From contig CM106586.1 of NCBI GenBank assembly GCA_048013815.1, forward strand, positions 22,754,001-22,818,000: a stretch of 64,000 nucleotides of DNA, written 5' to 3'. The stretch comes from Setoptus koraiensis (lineage: Eukaryota; Arthropoda). Positions within the stretch are counted from its first letter, which is position 1. Each line of letters begins with the position of its first letter. The notes beneath the pieces are model-generated. The model was not told the DNA's origin and made no database searches. It saw only the letters and a program-made list of their open reading frames with translations. Positions 36,101 through 47,280 of the stretch are shown here, in pieces. The translations under genes were made by a program, and so were the position numbers.

Positions 36101-38710
36101 CTATGACCAGCACGAGCAGCGGTTCACGAGCAGCGGTTTGACGCGTACGAGCACGAGCGTGTGAGCTAGACGAGTGGTCAGTGTTACGCAATAGCGAGTA
36201 GCGGCGCAACAACAAACGGCTATCGCAAATGGCAAATAGTGCGCGCGCGAAATATGATACGCGCGCTCGAATTGATTTGTGCTCGTGTGCAACGTGTTAC
36301 GTCACAGGCAATGCAGCCACACACACACACACACGCACACACACACGAGCAGCGAGATTGGTGCACGTGTTTGTCGATTGGATGCTGATTGGCGTTTGGC
36401 ACGACACGCCATCAGCAGTGGACACACACACACACACAAACAATGGGCTTGTCATTGACCTGTCAGCTCGGCGCGCCCGCGACCGTTGGCACGTGGAAGC
36501 ACGCGCGCGCGCTCGCTCGCTCGCTCATTAGGTGTCGATATGCACAGCGTTGTGCGATCGGTTAAGCAGTTGGGGCCGGTGTTTGCGCACAGTTATGTCA
36601 CCGCTCGCCTGACTGACAGCAATAAAATTAACATCTATTATTTAATATGTAATCTCTCATGGCAGCCCGCATTCGAAGCCGGTTGGCCGGCTCTCGATTT
36701 GCACTGTTCCGCGGCAGCGCAACGGTTCAAATCTGCGGATGCCCGGGCGGTGCCGCTCACAATGGCCCCGCGGTAAACAATGGCAGCCCGACAATCTGAC
36801 AAGTGTGCGCGATCTCTGTAAACTGGCGCCACCGTTGATAACAGTTATGGATAACAGTTATTGTGTCGTTATATTAATAATGTTTGTTGTTTCGTCGGAC
36901 GCGATGGGGCTTCTCGCGCGGGGCCCGCGTCGCGTCGGGCTGCGCGTCGCGTCTGGCCACGTCGCGCCCGCCCGGCCATTGAGCCGGCGAGTGGGGCCGC
37001 CGCCGCCGCCGCCGCCGACAACAACCGACCGACAACAACAACAACCGACAACAATCTTTCACAGTGGCCACATGCGCCAGTTGCGGCATTCGGCCAATCG
37101 CATGACAGTTAATAACGGGCCGCTACCTGTTTGCGCGTGCCTCCCCCGCCGCTCGTGCCGCTCGTGTGTGTCACCTGGCGCCGTGCTTGCGATGTTTGTG
37201 TCGGATGAGCCCGTTACATAATATTGCCTCTGATTATCGCGCAATGTCAGCGCTATCATGCTCTCTCAATCGATCCGTGCGCGGCGCCGAGCCGCCAATT
37301 TGCATGTCTCGCCATTTGCATTGCCCTATAATGGCGCCCATTAGATAGTCGGGCCGGGCCGGGCCGGCTCGGGCATTGTAATTTTAATGATGGTGACGTG
37401 ACATTGACGTGATACACACACACGCACACGCACACACGATCGGAGTGCAACACGAGCAATTATTTCTATTGTATTTCATTATACGGGCACACTTGTCGCC
37501 ATTTGCTGTTAGCTGTCGGCAGTCGGTGTTCTTGTTTCACGCCGGCTCGACATGCGCCGTGGCTCGGTGTCGAGCAATCGACATTTCAACTGTAAGTGAC
37601 GATGATTTAAGCGAACACTGACACCAGTCAGAGAGAGAGCTGATACACTATTATTATTATTGCGCAATAATAATTAAGGCCGCCATTGGCGCAATAATAT
37701 TAATCAGCCAGCAATCATGCGCTACTACTTGTTGTTGTTTGTTGGCGCATTTCCATATTAACCCGTGCCCGTCAATATCCGTCTCATTGTGGGCCAATTG
37801 TCTCTGTCCTATATGGTCAGCGTAGCCCAATATAGTCTAATATATACATACGTCTATAAATATGATGACAGATAGGTCGTGACAATGGCGAGATATCAAT
37901 AGTTGATAATAGGATATAAAGCTAAAGTAAAAAGAGGCTGGCCAACTCGGTCGCGTTTTGGTGAGAGCGCTCGCAGCGCCGTCTATCACAGCTTGCCACA
38001 CTTGGCTGTGGTGTGTCAATGGGTGGCTAGGCCGTCATTATTGCAAGCCACTGACTAGACATGGTAGCACGGCGCCGGTTCAAATAGTTTATAATCACAC
38101 ATGTACTGATGATGCTGCTGATGTGCTATTGGTAGTTGTTCAATTGAAGTTGCTGTCGTTGTATGATAGTCGGCGGTAGGTGCGCAGTTGTTGTTGCGCA
38201 CACAATAATCAAAAATAATTATATAGTATAGCGAGTAATTGTGTATAGAGAGACAGCAGATATTAATTTGTACATTACACAACAATTTATACAAACAACA
38301 ATTTCCATATTGTCCATTGCATGCTCGTGTCGTGGACAGATTTTTGCCGACAGATGAGCCAGATATCAGACATTTGACAATTGTCAGATAATTACCAATT
38401 ATATTGCGATGAATATCGGCCGCGACCATCGAGTGCCAACAACGGACACCAGTCAATCTAACCAATGAATGAAATTTGCAGCAAATCGGCCCACAGCCAG
38501 CACCAAATTGGCACCCGTTTTTAATCAAGCGAACACACTCACATCAAGCTAAATAGTCAACTAAACATTATAATTAACATACAATAGTCAGTTAATGGTT
38601 TCCAAATAAAACAATGCTCTACTCGTTCAACAGCTCATGATTGATCCCTGCTCACGAACTGTTGATACGATGACCGCACCAACGACCAATTCATCGACCC
38701 AATCACATCA

Positions 38711-38784
38711 ATACTGCAGCCTCGATATCGCAGCCTCGATATTGTAGCCTCGATATCGCAGCCTCGATATTGCAGCCTCTATAT
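38711..38784 (+). repeat. 15-base tandem repeat, about 5 copies
   Basis: Unit ATCGCAGCCTCGATA / ATTGTAGCCTCGATA, ending about 150 bases before the first DM-gene ATG. Confidence 0.88.
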
Positions 38785-38938
38785 CATAGGGGCCCAGTAA
38801 GCCCACTGCAGCTCCCCAAATCGAAGACACACAACAGTGAAGATTGTCACACAAAACGCGTCGCTCTGCCGGGCCCCCCCACCATCGACAACTCAACCGA
38901 CATCGACCCCAATTAGCCTCGACAGCAGCCCGTCAATC

Positions 38939-41900
38939 ATGTGGCCCAGCAACATGAGCAGCAGCAGCAGGGACTTTGATTGCGACAACGGGAACAAGTG
39001 CGGCAAATGCCAAAACCACGACTTTGAGGTGCTCAAAAAAGGTACGCCACCGATCCTCTGTTATATCGACCCTTCGTTATATCGATCATGCATTGTATCG
39101 ATCGTCCATTGTATCGATCGTCCATTGTATCGATCGTTCATTGTATCGATCGTTCATTGTATCGATCGTTCCTGTTGCCGATTATTCATTATATCGTCTG
39201 CTGACAACGTCTCGTGGCACTTTTCGCTGCAACTCCCACGCCAGGTCACGCCAGAGATTGTCCCTTCAAGAAGTGCATGTGCCTAAGATGTCGCCTACTG
39301 GACGCCAGAAGGTAAGTAGAGCCGTCACAAATCGATGTGCATCATCGACCAATCACTCGCATCATCGACAAATCACTCGCATCATCGACGAATCGCCAGT
39401 GCGTCATCAGTTGTTTTTCGCTGGCTCAAGCTGGCCACGATGATACGACAAACGATGACGCGATACACGATGATGTGATACATTCGGTTACGATAGGGCC
39501 ACTCACTCCAGCTTTGCGATCACTCCACCTTGCTCATCAAATGTATGATCAACAAGTGACATCCTCCAAGTGATTAGCGGCAAAGAAACCAAACTCAAGG
39601 GCACCAAAAAGGATCCGAACTGCGGCTATTGCCAGAATCACGGCGTGAAAATACTCAGAAAAGGTGAGCTTAATTAATTAATTGACCGCGCTAATTGGTG
39701 CCGATTGCTTCGGTTGGCCCGCAGCCGACACAAGCCGATTGAGACCAATTGTTAGATTGTGAGCGCATTGGACCGATACCCGATTGGCGGGCGAGCCGAC
39801 CAATCGATACAAACTGTTACCTGACCGACGTTGTATTTGTGTCGGCCCACCCACGCACCGGCCGCTTGTTTGTTTGTATGTTTGCTTATCTGTTTGTCTA
39901 TTTATTTTGTCCATTTGTTTGTTTGTGTCGTGACGCAACGCAACGCGTCGTCGACAGGCCATGTGAGGAGCTGCGGCTTTGGACAGGAGCGCCACTTCCA
40001 GCGTGATAATTGTTTCGATTGCGAGGTGCACTTCATACGCAACGAGGTCAATCGGTTGCAGATAAAGATGCGCCGTGCCATGAAAGAGGACAAAAATCTC
40101 ACCGAGGAACAGCGGAGAACAGCCAGAGAAGCCATCACCAGAGAGGAGGTGGAGAAAGGTGAGTTATTATCAATATTAATGCTCGATCTGGCCTATAGTT
40201 GGCCTATCTGTCTCTGTTTGAGCTATCTCGCTCGTCGTTGTGCCCGTCGTATGCGACTATGTGTATGTCGTATGACTGTGTCGTATGTATGCGAGTGGAT
40301 GCGGCAAGATGGTCGCTGATTTATATCATTTTGTTTGTTGTTTTATTTGGTCGTCGTTTGTTTTGTTTCGGCTGCCGTGGGGCTGCCTAGCCAGCGTGTG
40401 TGTGTTTGTGGGCTCAAATGCTAGTTAGTTGCAAGTTTCGGATTGCCAGTCGCGAGCTGCCAGTCGGCGAAATATCGCCGAGGAAATATCACGAGCCAGG
40501 GCCATTATGGTTAATGTGTTTGTTGTTTAGAAAACTTGTTATCGCTTGTTGTTCTTTCTATGATTATTGTTCATTTGTACCATTATTGAAGCATCAACAT
40601 TTGATTGTTGTGTGTCATTTGATAGACGCGAAAGAGCGAGCCAGCGATTCACACAGAGAGAGAGAGAAAGAGTTGTTGCGAATTGGTCGTTGCTCAAATC
40701 GCGGCCTGCGAACGGCCAAATCGCAGCCAGAGAAGCCATAGGCAATTGGGCATAAAACAACTGCAACAACAACAACCAAATTAGTCATACTTGTCTGCTC
40801 AATGTTAAATGCTAAATGAGTCGTTGTGAGTGTGTTATATTACAGATATTGCCTGTTTATAGCAGCAGTCGGTTGGTCTGAAAACAATCAAATCGCAGCC
40901 ACGGCGACATGATAACACGGCTAGTTTGTTTGTTGCGCAACTGCGTCATCGCTGCCTGGTGAGGCGGCGGCAACAACAGCAACCTCACCAACAGCAACAA
41001 CCTCACCAACAACAGCGGCAACAGCAACAATAGCACCAACAACAGCGGCAACAGCAACAACAGCAACAACAACAGCAACAACCCAAACAGCAACAACCAA
41101 AACAGCAACAACAGCGACAACCGCAAGCAAGGCGAGAGAAAATCTCGGCTTCTATCACAATTATAATTATGATTTACGCAACTGCCGCAATGGCCGCCAC
41201 TAGCGTCATGGCGGCCGTCATGGCCGTCGTCGCATAATAGAAGAGTTATAACAACAACAACAACAGCACAACATTTTTGCTCTCGGCTAATGTTAATCTG
41301 TGATTGATTGAAACGGCGCGAACGTGCCTTTCGGCTCTTCTCGTTTGGGCTGGGCTCTTCAAGTTCGGGCTTGGCTCGGCCCGGCGGGCCGGCCGGCCGG
41401 CCGGCGAACGCGCCGATTCGGGCCGCAACCAGCGACCGACAAACAAACACAAACAAACATAAATAATTAACATGTACAAACGGGCCTGCGAGCATGGGCA
41501 CAAGTTGCGCAACTTGTTCGCTCGCTTGTTTGTTTGTTTGCGCTGTTGTCGCTCTGTCGTTGCGCTGTTGTTGCCCTGTTGTTGTGCTGTTGTTGTGCCG
41601 CTGTTGTGCCGGCCGCAAGCAAACCTATATTGCCGGCCGGTGCCCAGCGCGCGATTCTATAATGCACATTGTGTGTGCGATATGCGACTCGGCCGATCCC
41701 TTTGTTTGCATGTTGTTGGCGTGTTGTTTGCATGTTGTTGCGTGCTGTTGTTGCGCTGTTGTTGCGCTGTCGGTGTGCGAGTCGCCAGCTGATCGCCGGG
41801 GTTGACACGAGCTACGATTGGGGCGACAGGTGAACTGTCACTGTTTTTACAACTTCTGTCAGTGCCACTCTTCAGCTCGCTGCAACACGCGCGCTTCTAG

Positions 41901-42722
41901 CGCGCGCATTTCTAACGCGAGCCGCTAAATTAACTGTAATCAACTAACTTTACTCACCTGTAATCACCTGTGCTCGCTCGTTACGTCACTACTGGACACA
42001 CACAAGTGTGCAACATGGCTAGGTGCGCGCGGGAGCGTCGCGAGAGCACCACCGGACTGAGTCAACAGGAACAGGAGCAATTGCAACACCAACAACAGCA
42101 ACCGCAACAGGCCCTGGCGGCCGCTCTCGACGACACGGTCAGCTCGGTGTGGCGTCCGTGGTCGTCAGCTGACCACTCGGTGGCGGTGCAATTGTCGCTT
42201 GGCGCCCTCACGTCGATGGCAATGAACCAGTACTATTTGAATCACATGAGCGCGCGCAATAACCGATCAAACAACGGCAACAGCAACACAACAACGCAAA
42301 ACAACAGCAGCGGCAATACCCAAGCAGCTGGCAACAACAGCAACAACAACAACAACATCAACATCAACGATAATCACAATGGAGTCGTAAATTATACACT
42401 CAACCAACTGTTCGCAGTCGGTGGTGCAACCGGTGATAATCACGCCACTACGGCAATGATGAATATTATGCAACAGCAACACCAGAGACAACTACACAAT
42501 CAGCAACAGCCCAACCATCACAACAACCCGCAACAGCAGCACAACAACCAGCAACAGCAGCAACAACCAAATCACAACGGCAACAACCAACAGCAGCACT
42601 ACAACCAGCAGCAACAGCAGCGCGATTTGCAGCAACAACTCACTTCGTCCTCGCCCCTCTCGAACGCGGTCGCTTGCGACTTGAGCTTGGACAAACACCT
42701 AAGACGGGCGACCACCAACTAG
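38939..42722 (+). CDS. Tandem double-DM-domain transcription factor (MAB-3/doublesex family)
   Basis: Exons 38939..39041, 39245..39311, 39578..39663, 39958..40158 and, less surely, 42007..42722; 390 residues if joined so. DM proteins bind DNA through an intertwined zinc module and commonly set sexual traits. Exons 1+2 give CGKCQNHDFEVLKKG then HARDCPFKKCMCLRCRLL, with all eight zinc ligands present. Exons 3+4 give CGYCQNHGVKILRKG then HVRSCGFGQERHF and RDNCFDC: a second DM with a longer gap and no clear C68 ligand. The link KGTKKDPNCGYC resembles the MAB-3 inter-domain link. A basic helix (NRLQIKMRRAMKEDKN) follows. The final exon is Gln/Asn-rich and ends LDKHLRRATTN. The acceptor at 42006 is chosen only by phase. 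The start ATG is the first in frame; exons further upstream are possible. Confidence 0.8.
39063..39192 (+). repeat. 15-base tandem repeat inside DM-gene intron 1
   Basis: Unit CATTGTATCGATCGT, about seven copies with decayed ends. It fills most of the roughly 200-base intron between the two halves of the first DM domain. Confidence 0.88.
39340..39396 (+). repeat. 18-base tandem repeat inside DM-gene intron 2
   Basis: Unit CATCATCGACAAATCACTCG with small changes, three copies. Confidence 0.8.
40159..42006. other. Long putative intron of the DM-domain gene
   Basis: Holds CAACAG-rich (40970-41110) and GTTGTTGCGCTG-rich (41540-41770) runs and a CCGG-rich patch near 41390. I found no further exon with a recognisable motif, but a short exon could be hidden here. 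A 16-base string CAGCCAGAGAAGCCAT from exon 4 recurs near 40725. Confidence 0.5.
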
Positions 42723-45178
42723 GACCACACATACCAACAACAACAACAACAACTATTATTAGCCATCGTTAATTTAATGTATGCAATTTATGCAACACAC
42801 ACACACACACACACTCGGACGTGGGCAACAAACAACTCAAATAAATCAATTATAATTCATGTAAAAACTCTTTCTCGCTACTATCGATAATTGGTAACGA
42901 CGGCGCTCGTTGTTGCGCTGTCAGCTCGTCGCTCGGCATGTCCGGCAACGCAAACGATTACGACCAGCGTGATGGTCATTTTGCGGGCCGTCACCACCAC
43001 AACCACAATCCAGCGATAGGCCTTATTGAGCAAGCATCCAATCGACACACGACTGATTAATTGTGAATAACTAATGAATGGCGCTACATTCGCGCACGCA
43101 TTTGGACGTGCCATGACGAGGCAAACCGAACGAAAAAACCCGATTTTCACTCCCCGCAACAAAGGCCCCGCAACAAACGAACCACAACAACCGACCCACA
43201 ACAATCGACCCACAACAAACGAGCAACGGACGGATAAACTGCAACTTGGGCAGTATCAATCAGTGTCTTATATACGAGAACATAATCAACAACTCACGAC
43301 AATCAACTCAATGTCGCGCGTGTGTCAAACAGACAAGATTAAAGTGAGCAAACGTAGACAAGAAACCAATTGGAGATCTTTCATGGCAGCATATTAATTG
43401 GATTGTATTATTTTAACCGCATCAGCGTCATTGTGCGTTGATTTGTTGCCCATTAAATACCAATTAGATACCAATAAAATATTACCACTGATCAGCATAG
43501 CATGCAATAGCAAACACATTTGGTAATGCAACGAGTGTGGCAACAAAAACGAACTCAGATAAGAAGACACAAACAACACAACAAATTGGTGATACAAAAG
43601 TCTGACTAACGAGTCTAGTCTCATCGACATTTGTCGCAATGTTCAGATACAAACTTAACCTCAAAGGCCCCTCTGAACATGGCGACGATTCGCGTCACAA
43701 TTAATTTCGCACACACACACACACACACACTCCTGACACGTCGAAACGACCGCAAACAACCGATGCACAACCAATCAACAGGAGAACAGGTTGGTTACAC
43801 AATACGCACGAGCTGTTCACATATTCAATCACAACACATTGCCTACATCATGGTTAACTAATTACAATGGAGATAAGCTAGCAATTAAAGAGAAGACGAA
43901 ATTTATTAATCATTATTCACTCAGCAACCGCTGGCAACCAAGTAAGTAGACGCACTGTACGCTGCCTGTATGGTGGCGAACCAGAAACGAAACAAATCAC
44001 GTCGGCAATATTGACATTATCCGTTCATGTCTATTTGTCGTTTGTTCTTGTCTATTTCAATCATTTCTCAGATATACATCGCATCGCGCAATGACCGTTG
44101 TGAGTAGGTTCTCTTTTGTCAAGACAATAAGTGATCGCAAACTAGGAAACTCTCAAAACAAGACGCCGTAAAGGCAACACAGCAGTTTGGTCGAATATAT
44201 TCGAGCCCGAACTATCAATTAATTCAATTAATTTAGCACCAATCAATTAACCAACAATCAATTCCAATTCAAGGTGAGACTGACCCGAATAACTGAATTG
44301 TTTCTTTATCGATTCTGTAGATAACAGCACAGTACTAACTGATCGTCAATGTTATTTCGTTATGTTTCATCTGACACGATATTTTTTCAGGAAGACACTA
44401 GTGACAGTAACTGATTTGTTGCCATGTTTGCAAGCTTGGCCGATGCTAGGAGGATACGCCGAATATTTGTGCTTCAACATCTGACAACAATGATCCGGAA
44501 TGGACAGCAATCGGCAGACATTTTATGTCGATAATAGATAAGGGCCGCCGGACAGCTCTCTTGCTATGGATGTATACGTCTGGCAATGTCACAAAAATTC
44601 AGTTTTCAGACATGCAGTCTGCATTATGTCTAACATCTTGATAGCTATTTATTATTAAATTGAGCTCTTGCAAATTGGGATGCGAGCAACTTGCAATAGT
44701 TTTGCATCTATTCGTTCAGCATCATCTGTTGCTGGTGAAGGGCAAAAAGGAGCGAAGGCAGTTTTCCGAGGGGATTCCTCGGATTTTTCTCACAACATTT
44801 TACAATCTAATCCGCTGCTTCTCTGAAATATCTTGGGTCGACCTCGAATTCATCCGCTTCATCGCCGTAGAATGAGCTCCAGTCAGAATTATCACCGCAA
44901 GCAGTCATCTGCTTGCCGTTCAGGTATATCTAATGAAATGTCAGTCATCTAATGGAATGTCAGTGTAGAAATGAGTGAAAACAATTTTCGGCCAATGGTA
45001 ACGCGATATCTTTTCATGCTGCTGAGATCAGCTTTATTGAAACATTGCTCCAGATTTTAAAAACGCATTTTCTCTGTTTAGGTAGCTGTTTAATCGCTGA
45101 ATTTTCCGTCTCTATCTACACTCGTTGTCGAAAGGCCGCCGATGATGAGATTCCAGCTGGATAAGCAATCTATGTCAA
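42723..45178. other. Intergenic region after the DM gene
   Basis: About 2.4 kb. AATAAA signals near 42839 suit the DM-gene 3' end. CA tracts lie near 42797 and 43711. No conserved frame was found. A repeat shared with the protease flanks begins near 44900. Confidence 0.6.
44905..45045 (+). repeat. Protease-flank repeat, copy 1
   Basis: Contains GTGAAAACAATTTTCGGCC and GATATCTTTTCATGCTGCTG. It is about 80-85% identical by eye to the reverse complement of 47970-48085 and related to 47195-47280. Confidence 0.75.
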
Positions 45179-46859
45179 TTAAATTCCACCCGTTATACCC
45201 TTGATCCAATCAATATAATGTATTACTCTTACGTAACCAGCGTAGCCCTTCAGGCAACCTCTTCCGACAATCGACGACAAGCCATACACTATCCATTTGC
45301 CGTCTTTATCAGGCGCCATAGCGGGTCCACCGCTGTCACCGCTGCAAGGTTTTGGCCCGTAGACATTATCATAACCGACACAAAATGATTTCTCATGGTC
45401 ATATAAACGCTTAAAAGAAGCGGAACACGTTTCCCATGTTTGCACATGTACAACGGCTTCCATTAGTTTGTCTGCGCGCTCTAAAGTTTCTATGCGGCCC
45501 CAGCCCGCTATGGTCAGTGAGGTGCCAGCATCAGGTACCACTCCGGAGTGCGATCGTTTTTTCTCTGCTTGCCGTTGCTTTGGGCTGGTATTTTCAGATT
45601 CCAATCCCTTATTCTTCGGCCAGAATGAGAGGTCTTTTTTCTCATCATTGTTGAACGGTGTTCTAACGGTGTTATTGTCCCAACTTGTGAATTGATTTTC
45701 GCCTTTGTCGAATTCGCTGGATTGAAAGTTTCTCTCTGGTTTCTTGCGCAACTGTTGTACTTCGTGGGATCGCCTTATTTGGTTAGTATAGTTCGAGGGA
45801 CTGTCAGCTAGTTGGCTCCGGTCTAAGGAACAATCGTACGATGCTATTTCGGGCAAGCATACTGGTCTGACGTAGTCGTTGTAAACTAGTGGTTCGTCCA
45901 ATTCCAAGAGGCCTATATCATTCGAGAGGCCTAGAATTCCGACACCAACAGCATCCGGAATAATTTCGTATTCGGGATGAATATGTTTCTTTTTCACTTG
46001 TCTTATCTGCACATAAGCATTTGTATCATGTGAATAATGACAGCCGATGCGAACATAATCACATGCCTGAAGACAATGTCCCACGGTCAAAATGAATGAT
46101 CTACTAATAACAGATCCGCCACATTCTTTGGAATCCTCGTAACCTTCCGCTGACCATATCTGTACCATCCATGGATAGGCATGAGGCGCCGCTTCATTGC
46201 CATTGACAATATAACCATTCTTAGAAATTCGTTCTACCATGCATATCATATGAAAACGAAAGAAAACATGAATAAATCAGCAGTTCTCCCAGAATATGAA
46301 GACTAGCAACTTCGACATAAATCGGGTTAGAAAGGAAATTCGGGCAAATAGCCGCTGGAAATAGTTTCTCTATTCTCGATCCATCCCAGTCTTGTGATGT
46401 CTGTCATGCTGTACCACCAAATCAACTTTCCGAAACACTCAAGCTTTGAATTTGATACCAGAAATGCAGCCATATCTAATCCGATGATAGAATCAATCAA
46501 CAGCACTCACGGTTTACCTAGTCATAGAGGTCTGCTGGAGTTCCACACGCAACATCTTGACTATCTCTATTTCTCTTCGAAGAAACCTTTATCTTTGACA
46601 GTTTCTTGTTTGGCTTCTTGCTCTCGGTGGATGTTTTTCCTATTCTGACTGTTCCTCTCTTGTTGGCAGTCGATTCCTGCTCAGGTATTCGGTTTCTTGA
46701 CAATTAGTTGTCTCATGTCGGCTGTCGCTCAAGCCGATCATAGGTTCTCATCTCATTTGTTGTGTCTCGGTGTGTATCGAGCTCCAACTGCATTGAGCCA
46801 ATAGTCTGAGAAATCAGCAAGTAGATGGCACCTAGGTATAGGCATAGTGAATAACACAT
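45179..46859 (-). CDS. Trypsin-family serine protease with disrupted leader exon
   Basis: Exon 2 complement(45179..46233) codes an intact S1 domain: activation-like start NGYIVNGNEAAPHAYPW, His in LTVGHC, Asp in NDIGLLELDEPL, Ser in CSGDSGGPA, ending YIDWIKGITGGI. The triad is complete and position 193 is Gly, but the residue six before the Ser (position 189, specificity pocket) is Lys instead of trypsin's Asp. About 95 extra polar residues lie between PVCLPE and IAGWG. Exon 1, complement(46511..46859), is recognisable by alignment to the head-to-head paralogue (MCYSLCLYLG signal, ELDTH, NEMR, RDSQ, ACGT) and keeps a GTGAGT donor. Its frame is broken by a stop after NEMRTYDRLERQPT, a frame change, and a TAG just before the donor. 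So this is either a pseudogene or a gene using another 5' exon. The protease frame itself shows no decay. Confidence 0.7.
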
Positions 46860-47039
46860 AGTTCCTTTGATATAAAACAAGGCAGAGCTGGAGACGTAAT
46901 ATTTGTTTTTCTTATACGCCAATGTACACCAGTAGATTTCTGATAGCCAGTGTTAATAATAATGCAGCGGCAACATACAACTCATTTTTCTCCTGGCCAT
47001 TTCTGCAGCTCAGATATTCGATGATCACCATCATATCTA

Positions 47040-47133
47040 CACCCTCTTTACTAAATATTTTGACGGTCGGGCAGAAAGTGAGCTCAAAGCACACAGACTC
47101 GCACAACCGTCCAAATATTTAGTAAAGAGGGTG
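47040..47133. repeat. Foldback element with 28-base arms
   Basis: The left arm starts CACCCTCTTTACTAAATATT (47040-47067); the right arm is its reverse complement with one mismatch (47106-47133). The spacer is about 38 bases. It resembles a very short miniature inverted-repeat element. No clear target duplication was seen. Confidence 0.85.
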
Positions 47134-47194
47134 CATATCATTGCAAGCATTCGTCTGCTTTCTGTTTGTATATAAGGAGATCTTGATATTGTAT

Positions 47195-47280
47195 CAAGTG
47201 GGAGTATTTTTCGGTCAATGGTAACGGGATGTCCCTTCATTCTGTTATGGCGAGTTGCTTCGCGCTTTGAAAACATTTTT
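47195..47280 (+). repeat. Protease-flank repeat, copy 2 (diverged)
   Basis: TTTTCGGTCAATGGTAACGG ... CTTCATTCTG ... CTTTGAAAACATT, a diverged relative of 44987-45045. Confidence 0.6.

Larger units (their letters stand above)
18284..38938. other. 20-kb GC-rich non-coding region with many simple repeats
   Basis: No frame in this stretch shows a recognisable protein motif, codon-like composition or splice-consistent chain; the many short open frames are what GC-rich, CpG-retaining DNA gives by chance. No tRNA or rRNA was recognised by eye. It carries CA tracts, many short tandem repeats with units of 9-22 bases, two perfect hairpins, CAG/TTG trinucleotide-rich runs and at least 25 copies of GGGCCC. 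It lies between the DDX19 start and the DM-domain gene and could be the upstream control region, or a large 5' non-coding exon/intron, of the latter. Confidence 0.6.

Noticed and set aside
36720-36745. Possible tRNA B box (GGTTCAAATC)
   Set aside because: No A box, acceptor stem or cloverleaf could be built around it; the same holds for a similar string near 38078.
18284-38938. Dozens of 60-200-residue open frames in the GC-rich region
   Set aside because: Overlapping in all six frames, rich in Arg/Ala/Cys/His from repeats, with no conserved motif and no consistent splice chain.
45436-45695. Open frames on the plus strand inside the protease gene
   Set aside because: Antisense shadows of the conserved S1 domain.
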